Positions 1-6,854 of a stretch of 9,544 nt of DNA are shown piece by piece (position 1 is the stretch's first letter; each line of letters starts with the position of its first letter). The notes below the pieces were generated by a model, which was not told the DNA's origin, searched no databases, and was given only the letters and a program-made list of their open reading frames with translations. This stretch comes from Campylobacteraceae bacterium. Its GTDB lineage: Bacteria; Campylobacterota; Campylobacteria; Campylobacterales; Sulfurovaceae. The stretch covers positions 1-9,544 of the forward strand of contig JAMONW010000109.1 of NCBI GenBank assembly GCA_027066355.1, written 5' to 3'. The position numbers and the translations under genes are program-made.

Positions 1-41
1 ATTAGAGAAACTTTTCTAAATGTAGAATAGTAAATAACTCA

Positions 42-66
42 GTTGCAGAGAGGGAAGCACTGCAAC
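42..66. terminator. Weak hairpin beyond the DUF4395 gene
   Basis: A 7-bp perfect inverted repeat (GTTGCAG at 42-48, CTGCAAC at 60-66, 11-nt loop) lies 35 bp past the stop codon of the minus-strand DUF4395 gene. Neither strand has a clear T-tract after the stem, so intrinsic terminator activity is doubtful. The first 30 bases read open in plus frame 1 and end in TAG at 28-30, so a plus-strand gene could end here and converge on the DUF4395 gene. Nine codons are too few to call it. Confidence 0.2.
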
Positions 67-100
67 AATAAAATTATATTGCAGAAGTATTACCAGTAAA

Positions 101-826
101 TTACTTGTTGTAATACTCCTCTCTTGCTTTTTGGGCTTGAGCAGAGTTTATATCATTACACTCCACACACTCTTCTTTAAATATTCCAATTTTTACCAAT
201 AGTGAGTGCAAAGAACAACCAGCACAAAATCCTAATGCCATCTCCATCCACATAAAAGAAAAACAGGTCAACAGTAGAGCTATTGCAACTTGATAAGGTA
301 TATAGTTTCCACTTGTAGGTAATAGCTTTAAATGAGTAATTCCATTTACAATATATGCAAATTTTGTTGGATTAAAAAATACTAAACATATAGATATAAA
401 TGTTGCACCAATTAGCCAAGCTAACTTTTTAGGTTTATGAGGTTTCCAAATAGGTTCTTTATTTTTTGCTAAAATTGTAGCTAACCATATAGTTGGCGAT
501 AAATAGGATGTTTTTACAAATATGCCTGAAAGCATATCAAAAAGCATATATAATAATACCCAAGTTTGCAAAGTAAAATCATAAGTTTTTCTAATCATTT
601 GGGCAGTATATATCATATGTCCATCAAAATCCTCATCTCCAGCATCTGTAATTGTGCTAGTATCTACAATCCAGTGGCTTCCAAATGCTGCACTATATAA
701 AGTATAAGATAGAAATATTGAAAAGAGTATAAGAATAGCTGCTCTAATTCTTACTGCAGTTTCATTTATCATTACATTATCAGCTTTTGGGTTTTGAAAC
801 CATAAATTTTTTAGTGATAGGTTCAT
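101..826 (-). CDS. DUF4395-type integral membrane protein
   Basis: A 241-residue membrane protein of unknown function. I assign it to the DUF4395 type from two features: the N-terminal VMINETAVRIRAAI stretch before the first membrane segment, and the C-terminal signature GFCAGCSLHSLL (C201, C204). Hydrophobic segments lie at about 30-48, 86-102, 134-152 and 178-200. It is longer than the usual DUF4395 protein of roughly 150 residues (from memory). The extra length includes an acidic hydrophilic insert at about 51-80 (DAGDEDFDGH) and a cytosol-type tail with a second cysteine pair, C220-x-x-C223. The ATG at 824-826 is preceded by GGAGA at 831-835 with 4-5 nt spacing, which supports this start. 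The gene follows hpf in the same direction after a 159-bp, almost pure A/T gap, so it probably has its own promoter there, though I could not single out a convincing one. The family call is fairly firm. Any function (redox or metal via the CxxC pairs) is inference. Confidence 0.75.
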   Translation of the reverse strand: MNLSLKNLWFQNPKADNVMINETAVRIRAAILILFSIFLSYTLYSAAFGSHWIVDTSTITDAGDEDFDGHMIYTAQMIRKTYDFTLQTWVLLYMLFDMLSGIFVKTSYLSPTIWLATILAKNKEPIWKPHKPKKLAWLIGATFISICLVFFNPTKFAYIVNGITHLKLLPTSGNYIPYQVAIALLLTCFSFMWMEMALGFCAGCSLHSLLVKIGIFKEECVECNDINSAQAQKAREEYYNK

Positions 827-963
827 ATTATCTCCATTAAAAAGAATTAAATATATAATAACATAATAAATATTAATAATATTAATAAAATAAAAAACTT
901 TTTTATATAAAAAATAAAAGATTTCAAAAAGTTAAATTGAGTTTATAAAGGAGATAGAAGAGT

Positions 964-980
964 AGGGCAAAAAATGCCCT
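964..980 (-). terminator. Hairpin just after hpf, possible terminator
   Basis: An AGGGCA/TGCCCT stem of 6 bp with a 5-nt all-A (plus strand) loop begins 6 bases past the hpf stop codon. Read on the minus strand the loop is TTTTT, and the stem is followed by the pyrimidine-rich ACTCTTCTATCTCCTTT rather than a clean T-tract. It is well placed to end hpf transcription, but the missing T-run lowers confidence. Confidence 0.45.
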
Positions 981-985
981 TTAGT

Positions 986-1504
986 TTAGTATAATCCGTA
1001 TTTACCACCATCTAATTTAGTTAAAACTCTCATATTTCCATCTATATCATAAAATACAAAGAAATCTTTATCAGACTCCTCAAGCATCTCTTTTGCTTCA
1101 TCAAAATCTAAAGGTTTATATAGTTTTGGCTCTAATTGAATAATTTCATCACTATCATCCTCTATTTTTACTTCAGCATCACCATTATCTAAATCTTTAA
1201 CTCCTCCATTTTGATGATCTTTAATTTTATCTGCATATCTTCTTAAATTCTTTTTAGCTCTCTCTAATGCTAAATCAATAGCAGCATAAAGGTCTTTATC
1301 TTTTTGTGTAATAACAACTGTATGTTTATCTTTTACATTAATAACAAACTCTACACTAAACTCCCCCTTTTTATTTTGAGATAACACAATATTTGCAGAG
1401 ATAATATCTAAATTATATTTTTTGATAGCTTCAAAAGCTGACTCTGCATAGTTTTTTATAGGCTCTGTAAGCTCTATATTTTTTCCAACAATACTTGTGT
1501 TCAT
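986..1504 (-). CDS. hpf: Long-form ribosome hibernation promoting factor
   Basis: This 172-residue protein binds the small ribosomal subunit near the decoding centre and drives formation of inactive 100S ribosome dimers when growth slows. Residues 1 to about 100 match the S30AE/YfiA domain, opening MNTSIVGKNIELTEPIKNY and ending in the basic helix ERAKKNLRRYADKIKDH that contacts rRNA. A strongly acidic linker follows (about 103-125). The C-terminal domain (about 128-172) has the conserved pattern KPLDFDEAKEMLEE..KDFFVFYDID and ends in GGKYGLY. That tail makes it the long form, which dimerises 30S subunits by itself, unlike the short HPF plus RMF pair of gammaproteobacteria. The ATG is preceded by AAGGA (1511-1515, minus strand) at 6-nt spacing. 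It lies 97 bp downstream of murJ on the same strand and has its own promoter candidate in the gap. Length and both domains are intact; I am confident of the identification. Confidence 0.95.
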   Translation of the reverse strand: MNTSIVGKNIELTEPIKNYAESAFEAIKKYNLDIISANIVLSQNKKGEFSVEFVINVKDKHTVVITQKDKDLYAAIDLALERAKKNLRRYADKIKDHQNGGVKDLDNGDAEVKIEDDSDEIIQLEPKLYKPLDFDEAKEMLEESDKDFFVFYDIDGNMRVLTKLDGGKYGLY

Positions 1505-1534
1505 GGTATATCCTTTATTAGTTATTTAGTATTT

Positions 1535-1567
1535 AAGGGGAAATCCCTTTTATACAATTTAATTATA
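1535..1567 (-). promoter_or_regulatory. hpf promoter candidates and leader hairpin
   Basis: On the minus strand, two -10-like boxes precede hpf: a perfect TATAAT at 1562-1567 and TGTATAAA with its TATAAA at 1549-1554. From the first, transcription would begin near 1555 and the leader would contain a small stem, AAGGG/CCCTT (1535-1539 with 1545-1549). From the second, the start would fall inside that palindrome. No -35 is evident, which is normal for Campylobacterota sigma-70 promoters. The palindrome could be a protein site or a leader hairpin; nothing in the sequence decides between them. Confidence 0.4.
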
Positions 1568-1602
1568 TCTTAAATTTTTATTAATGTAAATAGTTATGAC
1601 AA

Positions 1603-3006
1603 CTATATATGTATCCATAATATGTGCATAATACTAAGAAATATCGTAAAAAGGGTTAGTATAATGGTAAAATTTAAAGTTCTTTTTTTATCAACTATTG
1701 TTACCATTTGCCCTAATCCAAACTCTTTTATAGTTAAAAAGAAGCTAATTATACCAGCAATTGAACCTGCAAGTGCCAAACCTTGCGCCCCCATAGGTTT
1801 TATTAGCATAAGTGCAAAAGCAATAAAACTAACCAAAGATACTGTAGCAATTTTTGCAGCGATTGATTGTCTGTGATTGGCATATAGCCATAAATTAAAT
1901 AATTTACTTAAACCATAAGGTATTAATCCAATCATATACATATCTAAAACTTTTGCCACTTCTATAGTATTTTCCCTTGTAAATGCACCTCTTTCAAACA
2001 AAAGCCATATAATTTCATTAGAAAATATTATCCCTCCAACAGTAGCAGCAGTAAGCAGGTATATTAGTATCCAAAAGCCTTTTTTAAACTCTAAAATTGC
2101 ACTCTTATCATTTGCTTTTATTTTCTTTGAAACTGTTGGAAATATAGCAATTGAAAGAGCTATTGCAAATAGAGCAAGTGGTAGTTGAAAAATTCTATTT
2201 CCATAATATAAGTAACTAATAGACCCACTTACTAAAAATGAAGCCAACCAAGTATCTAAAAAAGACATTATTTGCAAGGTAGAGTTACCCCAAATAGCTG
2301 GAAAAAAGTTTTTAAAAAATCTTTGAGTATCTTTTTTAACACTTTGTGATTTTGCTTTAAAATTACTAAAACCAATTTTTATAACTTTTAGCACCCTAAA
2401 GTGCTTTGCAACAATAATATGTGCAATAACTTGTAAAATTCCACCTGCTATTACCCCCCAGCTAAGTGCTAGGAGTATCTGCTCTTTTGGAGCATCCTTA
2501 TACAGTAACATTGCAATAATCAATGCAATATTAAGTAAGGTGGTTGCAAAAGCAGTTGTTGCAAAATGTTCTTTATATTGCAATAAAGAGCCAAGATATG
2601 TTACTATAAAAATAAGGGGTAAATACCAAAATTGAATTGCTACATATTTTGTGCTTTCGAGTAAAGTGCTTTTAGAAAAGCCAGGAGCTAATATTGCCGT
2701 TATTTGATATGAAAAAATATTAACAATCAAACTAAGTATCAATATAATAATAAATAAATAGCTAAATACTTTTGCACTAAAAATAGTTTTGTAACGCGCA
2801 GCAATAAATGAAGGCATAAAACTTTGCGTAAATGCACCCTCTGCAAAAATACGACGAAATAGATTTGGCAATTTAAAAGCAACAGCAAATATATCACTAT
2901 AAACATTTGCCCCAAGAACTGAAGCCATAGTCAAATCGCGCACAAATCCAAAAATACGCGAAAACAAAATACCACCACTGTTTGAAAATATTGATTTAAT
3001 TCTCAT
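1603..3006 (-). CDS. murJ: Lipid II flippase MurJ (MviN)
   Basis: MurJ moves the undecaprenyl-linked peptidoglycan precursor lipid II from the inner to the outer face of the cytoplasmic membrane. The 467-residue product is hydrophobic throughout, as expected for about 13-14 membrane helices. Its N-terminus carries the family signature: SRIFGFVRDLTMASVLGA (16-33) followed by FKLPNLFRRIFAEGAFTQSF (44-63). R17, R23 and R51/R52 align with cavity arginines known to be essential in E. coli MurJ (R18, R24, R52). Further family features are the ALFAIALSIAIFPTVSK segment and a charged loop with FERGAFT. The length is slightly short of E. coli MurJ (511) and close to Campylobacter homologues. The start is the ATG at 3004-3006. 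Its Shine-Dalgarno is poor (AAAGA about 7 nt upstream), but no better in-frame start precedes it. The gene is divergent from ruvA and shares a promoter region with it. It sits upstream of hpf and near murF and an L,D-transpeptidase, consistent with a cell-wall locus. Confidence 0.96.
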   Translation of the reverse strand: MRIKSIFSNSGGILFSRIFGFVRDLTMASVLGANVYSDIFAVAFKLPNLFRRIFAEGAFTQSFMPSFIAARYKTIFSAKVFSYLFIIILILSLIVNIFSYQITAILAPGFSKSTLLESTKYVAIQFWYLPLIFIVTYLGSLLQYKEHFATTAFATTLLNIALIIAMLLYKDAPKEQILLALSWGVIAGGILQVIAHIIVAKHFRVLKVIKIGFSNFKAKSQSVKKDTQRFFKNFFPAIWGNSTLQIMSFLDTWLASFLVSGSISYLYYGNRIFQLPLALFAIALSIAIFPTVSKKIKANDKSAILEFKKGFWILIYLLTAATVGGIIFSNEIIWLLFERGAFTRENTIEVAKVLDMYMIGLIPYGLSKLFNLWLYANHRQSIAAKIATVSLVSFIAFALMLIKPMGAQGLALAGSIAGIISFFLTIKEFGLGQMVTIVDKKRTLNFTIILTLFTIFLSIMHILWIHI

Positions 3007-3026
3007 TATATATCTTTTTTTAAAGA

Positions 3027-3040
3027 ATTATAACTATAAA
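3027..3040. promoter_or_regulatory. Overlapping divergent murJ / ruvA promoters
   Basis: The gap between the murJ and ruvA starts holds two -10 boxes facing opposite ways and only 2 bp apart. They are TATAAT on the minus strand (3027-3032) for murJ and TATAAA on the plus strand (3035-3040) for ruvA. Each has a T-rich upstream stretch, typical of Campylobacterota, that overlaps the other promoter. RNA polymerase probably cannot occupy both at once, which would link the two operons. Predicted start sites are near 3020 (murJ) and 3047 (ruvA). Confidence 0.5.
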
Positions 3041-3066
3041 ATACTAAAAAACTTTAAGGTATTATG

Positions 3067-3627
3067 ATGATAGTAGCAATAGAAGGAGAGGTTGTATATA
3101 AAGAACCAACTCTATTACATATTTTAGTGTATGGTTTAACACATGAAGTGCATGTTTCAATAAATACATCCTCTATAATAAATGAAAAAAATGTAAAACT
3201 ATTTACTACCCAAATAATTAGAGAAGATACAAATTCTCTCTATGGCTTTGCTACAAAAAATGAAAAAAGAATGTTTGATACACTCTTAAAAATTAATGGT
3301 GTTGGACCAAAGGTTGCACTTGCTGTTTGCTCTACATTTACACCAGAAACATTTGCAAAAATTGTAAGTGCAAAAGATGTAGCAATGCTAAAAAGAGTTC
3401 CTGGTATTGGACCAAAAGCTGCTAGTAGAATTTTGGTTGAACTTGCAGACTTTATTGTAAGTGGCAACGAAGATACACAAAGTGATAGTGGAGCAATTTT
3501 GGAGGCAACTTTAGCGCTTGAATCACTTGGATTTAAAAAAGATGCAATCAAAAAGGCTTTAAGTGGGGAGAGTGGAAGTGTGCAAGAACTTGTTAAAATT
3601 GGACTTAAAAAGATGCAAAGATTATAA
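3067..3627 (+). CDS. ruvA: Holliday junction DNA helicase subunit RuvA
   Basis: RuvA binds four-way DNA junctions as a tetramer and loads the RuvB motor for branch migration in recombinational repair. The three expected parts are present: an N-terminal OB fold (about 1-63, opening MIVAIEGEVVYKEPT), a central domain with two helix-hairpin-helix motifs, NGVGPK at 77-82 and PGIGPK at 112-117, and, after an acidic linker (134-141), a C-terminal three-helix domain (about 143-186) that contacts RuvB. Two ATGs stand in tandem (3064 and 3067). I prefer 3067: the AAGG at 3056-3059 is then 7 nt away rather than 4, and the product starts like Campylobacter RuvA (M-[IV]-V-x-IEG). The 3064 start would add one Met. 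The stop codon overlaps the next start in TAATG, so translation of the flavoprotein is probably coupled. At 186 residues it is full length. Confidence 0.96.
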   Translation: MIVAIEGEVVYKEPTLLHILVYGLTHEVHVSINTSSIINEKNVKLFTTQIIREDTNSLYGFATKNEKRMFDTLLKINGVGPKVALAVCSTFTPETFAKIVSAKDVAMLKRVPGIGPKAASRILVELADFIVSGNEDTQSDSGAILEATLALESLGFKKDAIKKALSGESGSVQELVKIGLKKMQRL

Positions 3628-4760
3628 TGAAAATTTATGAAAATATAGTCATTGGTGGAGGAGCTAGTGGCTTAATGTTTACTGCCAATTTAAAAAATAA
3701 AGAAGATACTATTATTTTAGAGCATAACAATAAATTAGGTGCAAAAATAAGAGTATCTGGTGGCGGTAGATGTAATTTTACAAACAAAAATATTTCAACT
3801 TCTAACTACTTAGCAAGTAGTTCATTTTTAAAAGGTCTATTAAGAGAATTTGGTAGTCAATTTATCTTTGAATATTTTACTAATTTAGGTCTTAAAAGCA
3901 CACTAAAAGATGGCACTCAATACTTTTGTAAAAGTAGCTCAAAAGAGCTTTTGGATTTGCTTTTATATCAAATTAAAGGTGCTAAAATTGCACTAAATTG
4001 CAAAGTTTTAGATGCAAAAAAAGATGGTAATATTTTTGAAGTTAGCACAACTAGAGGTAAATATAAGGCAAAAAAGTTAATAATTACAAGTGGTGGACTA
4101 AGCTTTACTAATCTTGGAGCAACTGCAATTGGTTACGAAATTGCCAAAAGTTTTGGACACAAAATTATTGCTACAAAACCAGCTTTAGTTGGCTTTACCT
4201 TGCAACCTCAAGATAGTTTTTTGAAAACTCTTAGTGGAGTTAGCATAAATGTTAAAATTAAAGTTGATAAAAAAGAGCTAGAAGGCTCAATGCTCTTTGC
4301 TCACAAGGGAATTAGTGGACCAGTGGTTTTAAATGCCTCTTTGTTTTGGAATAGGGGACATTTAGAGATTAATTTTTTACCAAAATTTGATTTAAAAAGC
4401 ATTAAAAACTCTAATAAAAATATATCTAATCTATTACCTTTTCCAAAGCGAGTTGCACTAGCTTTTTTAGAAAAACTCGAAATAAGAGATAAAAAAGCAA
4501 CCCTATTAAGTAAAGAGGATTGGAGTAAATTAGAAGAGTTGAAATATTATAAGTTAGCACCTGCTGGAACATTTGGCTACTCTAAGGCAGAAGTTACAAA
4601 AGGTGGCATAGCAACTAATGAAATAAAAAATAACTTTGAGAGTAAATTAGTAGATAATCTATATTTTTTGGGTGAAGTTTTGGATGTTACTGGAATGCTT
4701 GGAGGTTATAATTTTAACTTTGCATTTTTAAGTGCAATAAAATGTGCTAGAAACAATTAA
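3627..4760 (+). CDS. BaiN/HI0933-family FAD-dependent oxidoreductase
   Basis: A 377-residue flavoprotein of the HI0933/YhiN/BaiN type, often labelled 'aminoacetone oxidase family FAD-binding enzyme'. The physiological substrate of most members is unknown. The N-terminal Rossmann motif GGGASG (10-15) with E32 at the end of the second strand binds FAD. The family hallmark KIRVSGGGRCNFTN (40-53) follows. Near the C-terminus, GTFGYSKAEVTKGGIA and the near-terminal FLGEVLDVTGMLGGYNFNFA complete the signature. It has no signal peptide or membrane segment, so it should be cytoplasmic. It is slightly shorter than the usual 390-410 residues but shows no gap in the motifs. Its ATG overlaps the ruvA stop (TAATG) and has only a weak upstream AAAG, so it probably depends on coupling. 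The neighbours (DNA repair on one side, wall enzymes on the other) do not reveal its role. The family call is firm; the reaction is unknown. Confidence 0.9.
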   Translation: MKIYENIVIGGGASGLMFTANLKNKEDTIILEHNNKLGAKIRVSGGGRCNFTNKNISTSNYLASSSFLKGLLREFGSQFIFEYFTNLGLKSTLKDGTQYFCKSSSKELLDLLLYQIKGAKIALNCKVLDAKKDGNIFEVSTTRGKYKAKKLIITSGGLSFTNLGATAIGYEIAKSFGHKIIATKPALVGFTLQPQDSFLKTLSGVSINVKIKVDKKELEGSMLFAHKGISGPVVLNASLFWNRGHLEINFLPKFDLKSIKNSNKNISNLLPFPKRVALAFLEKLEIRDKKATLLSKEDWSKLEELKYYKLAPAGTFGYSKAEVTKGGIATNEIKNNFESKLVDNLYFLGEVLDVTGMLGGYNFNFAFLSAIKCARNN

Positions 4761-4800
4761 TATTAATTAATTTTAAAGCTAATTTTTCTATTATTTTGGG

Positions 4801-4830
4801 TAAAATAGAGTAATTTTACTTTTTGGGGTG
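4801..4830 (+). promoter_or_regulatory. Promoter candidate and RBS for the L,D-transpeptidase
   Basis: The 77-bp gap between the flavoprotein stop and the lipoprotein start is the only sizeable break in the plus-strand cluster. TAAAAT at 4801-4806, preceded by TATTTTGGG, looks like a Campylobacterota -10 box with a T-rich upstream region. The start would be near 4813. GGGGTG (4825-4830) can pair through GGTG with the 3' part of the anti-Shine-Dalgarno and is 7 nt before the ATG at 4838. This suggests that the transpeptidase-to-thioredoxin genes can be transcribed separately from ruvA. Confidence 0.45.
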
Positions 4831-4837
4831 TATTTTT

Positions 4838-6133
4838 ATGAAACTAAATTATGGTATTTTTACAGCAATAACTGCATCTTTTTTTATTGCAGGTTGTGGT
4901 GGTTCAGGAGTTGGAGGTCTAGCAACTAATAAAGGTTGGAATGATACACAAAAGCAAGAGTTTTTAAATATTTTACAACAAGATAGTTACTCTTCAATAT
5001 GTGATTTAAACGGTATGTATGCACAGTATCAACAGACTAAAGATGATAAAATCTTAAGTAAACTTTTAGTGGAATATACCAAAAATTTAGCAAATGGTTG
5101 TATTGATATCGATAAATTCAAATCAGCACTTAGAGCAAAAAATCCAAATGCAAGTTATGAATTTTATGAAGATTATGTAAGTAGCAGTGAAATTATGAGT
5201 AAGCTTGGAAGTGGCGCATCAATTAAATCTATTTTAGAACCTTATGTTCCAAGTATGCCACAATTTTATCCACTTATTAATGCTTATAATAATGCATCCT
5301 CACCAGTTGCAAAATATAAAATAAAGCAAAATATTGAGAGAGTAAAACTTATGAAACCAGATGGTTGGGACTCTACATATGTCATGATAAATGTTCCAGA
5401 GTATAAGTTTAGACTATTTGAAAATGGGCAAAAAACTATGGAGTTTAATGTTATTGTGGGTCGTCCATCTTGGCCAACACCAATTTTTAGCTCACTAATG
5501 AAATATATCACAGTTCATCCAACTTGGAATGTGCCAGATAATATTGCAAGAAAAGAGGAAATTAAAAGAATTATAAGAGATAAAAGTTATCTAAAACGCC
5601 ATCATATGGTAGTTAAAAAAGATTACTCACCAGATAGCCCAACAGTAGATCCATCTAAAATAAACTGGAAAGAGTATCTAAAACCAGAGTGGGAAAACAA
5701 AGAGTTGCCTTATAAAATTATTGAACAATCAGGTTCTCATAATGCATTAGGTCGTGTTAAATTTATGTTCCCAAATAGATACTCTGTTTATATGCACGAT
5801 ACAAACAATAAAAAACTTTTTTCATATCAACAAAGAGCATTTAGCCATGGATGTGTGCGTTTGCAAAAACCTTTGAAACTACTTGGACATTTATCAACTT
5901 TTTATACAAAAGAGAAGTTTGAAGAGGTTGGACAAATCTTAAAAGCTAAAAAAACAAAATATGTTAGCTTAGCTCAAAAGATCCCTGTTCATATAGTATA
6001 TTTAACAGCATATGTAGAAAATGGTATGGTTAATTTTTTCCCAGATATTTACGGGTATGATAAAATTACAAAGTTAAGAGTGCCTACAACTATGGTAGAA
6101 AACCCAAACTACAAAGAGGCTAAAGCTAAATAA
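4838..6133 (+). CDS. L,D-transpeptidase lipoprotein, YcbB/LdtD type
   Basis: This 431-residue, envelope-anchored enzyme is expected to form 3-3 (meso-DAP to meso-DAP) peptidoglycan cross-links or related wall attachments. Residues 1-20 form a lipoprotein signal peptide ending in the lipobox IAGC (C20); the Gly-rich GGSG after it lacks an inner-membrane-retention Asp at +2, suggesting outer-membrane sorting. A helical N-terminal region of unknown role spans about 30-175. The YkuD catalytic domain starts near 185 (YVMINVPEYKFRLFENG). It contains IVGRPSWPTPIFSS, the HPTWNVP motif typical of YcbB, H320, and the active-site motif SHGCVR at 336-341 with C339 as nucleophile. A longer in-frame TTG start at 4823 would put MGCIF before the signal peptide. 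ATG 4838 is better because it gives a proper lipoprotein signal and RBS spacing. The protein is shorter than E. coli YcbB (615). The stop overlaps the hydrolase start as TAATG. A carboxypeptidase role, as for some YkuD proteins in Helicobacter, is the main alternative. Confidence 0.9.
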   Translation: MKLNYGIFTAITASFFIAGCGGSGVGGLATNKGWNDTQKQEFLNILQQDSYSSICDLNGMYAQYQQTKDDKILSKLLVEYTKNLANGCIDIDKFKSALRAKNPNASYEFYEDYVSSSEIMSKLGSGASIKSILEPYVPSMPQFYPLINAYNNASSPVAKYKIKQNIERVKLMKPDGWDSTYVMINVPEYKFRLFENGQKTMEFNVIVGRPSWPTPIFSSLMKYITVHPTWNVPDNIARKEEIKRIIRDKSYLKRHHMVVKKDYSPDSPTVDPSKINWKEYLKPEWENKELPYKIIEQSGSHNALGRVKFMFPNRYSVYMHDTNNKKLFSYQQRAFSHGCVRLQKPLKLLGHLSTFYTKEKFEEVGQILKAKKTKYVSLAQKIPVHIVYLTAYVENGMVNFFPDIYGYDKITKLRVPTTMVENPNYKEAKAK

Positions 6134-6846
6134 TGGCAGTTAAAGAGCTAGAGTATAATGGAAAAAAGTTTTCAATTGCATATAATTTAGTTGGCAGTGG
6201 AGAAAAAACTATTCTTTTTTTACACGGTTGGGGAAGCAATAAAGAGATTATGCAAGGGGCATTTTCAAAACTAAAAGGCTTTAAGCAAATATATATTGAT
6301 ATGCCAGGTTTTGGAAAAAGCCCAAATGAAGATACAATCTTAACTACCAAAGATTATAGCCAAATAATTAAGTTATTTTTAGAGAAATTGGGTGTTGAGC
6401 CAACTGCAATTGCTGGACACTCTTTTGGTGGTAAGGTAGCTACACTTTTAAATCCAAATAATTTAATACTACTCTCTAGTGCAGGAATTTTAGTGCCAAA
6501 ACCATTTAAAATAAGAGCTAAAATTGCAATTTTTAAAGCGCTTAAACCCTTTGGAATTTCTGCATTAAGAAAATTTTTTGTAGCAGATGATGCAAAAACA
6601 ATGAACCACGCAATGTATGAAACTTTTAAAAATGTAGTAGATGAAGATTTTGAGCATAATTTTAGTAACTATCAAGGAAAAGCTCTGCTTTTTTGGGGCA
6701 AAGAAGATAGTGCTACACCACTTTGGACAGGTGAAAAAATTGCTTTATTAATTAAAAACAGTAAACTCTACCCACTAAATGGAGACCACTTCTTTTTTGT
6801 AAATAACTCTGCATTTATTACTAAAACCATAGAAGATGAAATTTAA
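6133..6846 (+). CDS. Alpha/beta-fold hydrolase
   Basis: A 237-residue serine hydrolase of the alpha/beta fold, substrate unknown. The sequence shows the oxyanion motif LHGWGSN (H31-G32), the nucleophile elbow GHSFGG with S97, the acid D192 in WGKEDSATP and the base H219 in NGDHFFF. The catalytic triad is therefore complete. A basic cap region lies at about 113-185. There is no signal peptide, so it is probably cytoplasmic. The ATG lies in a TAATG overlap with the transpeptidase stop, and the stop TAA is merged into the AAGGAG of murF (6845-6850), so it is embedded in the wall operon. As I recall, a homologue occupies the position before murF in other Campylobacterota. That conserved linkage suggests a link to wall precursor metabolism, but nothing in the protein identifies an ester, lipid or amide substrate. 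Confidence 0.88.
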   Translation: MAVKELEYNGKKFSIAYNLVGSGEKTILFLHGWGSNKEIMQGAFSKLKGFKQIYIDMPGFGKSPNEDTILTTKDYSQIIKLFLEKLGVEPTAIAGHSFGGKVATLLNPNNLILLSSAGILVPKPFKIRAKIAIFKALKPFGISALRKFFVADDAKTMNHAMYETFKNVVDEDFEHNFSNYQGKALLFWGKEDSATPLWTGEKIALLIKNSKLYPLNGDHFFFVNNSAFITKTIEDEI

Positions 6847-6854
6847 GGAGATTT

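Noticed and set aside
838..925. A/T-only stretch with multiple TATA-like boxes upstream of the DUF4395 gene
   Set aside because: Too many equivalent -10-like hexamers to choose one; probably contains the promoter but no specific site can be supported.
1622..1876. Plus-strand open frame of 84 codons
   Set aside because: It lies wholly antisense to the well-supported murJ gene, has no good Shine-Dalgarno, and its translation has no recognisable features.
4755..4768. Perfect 14-bp palindrome AATTAATATTAATT
   Set aside because: Made only of A and T, overlapping the flavoprotein stop codon, in a very AT-rich gap; expected by chance and too weak for a terminator.
4823..4837. Extended TTG start for the L,D-transpeptidase
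   Set aside because: It would overlap the GGGGTG ribosome-binding sequence and put five residues ahead of a complete lipoprotein signal peptide; ATG 4838 is better.
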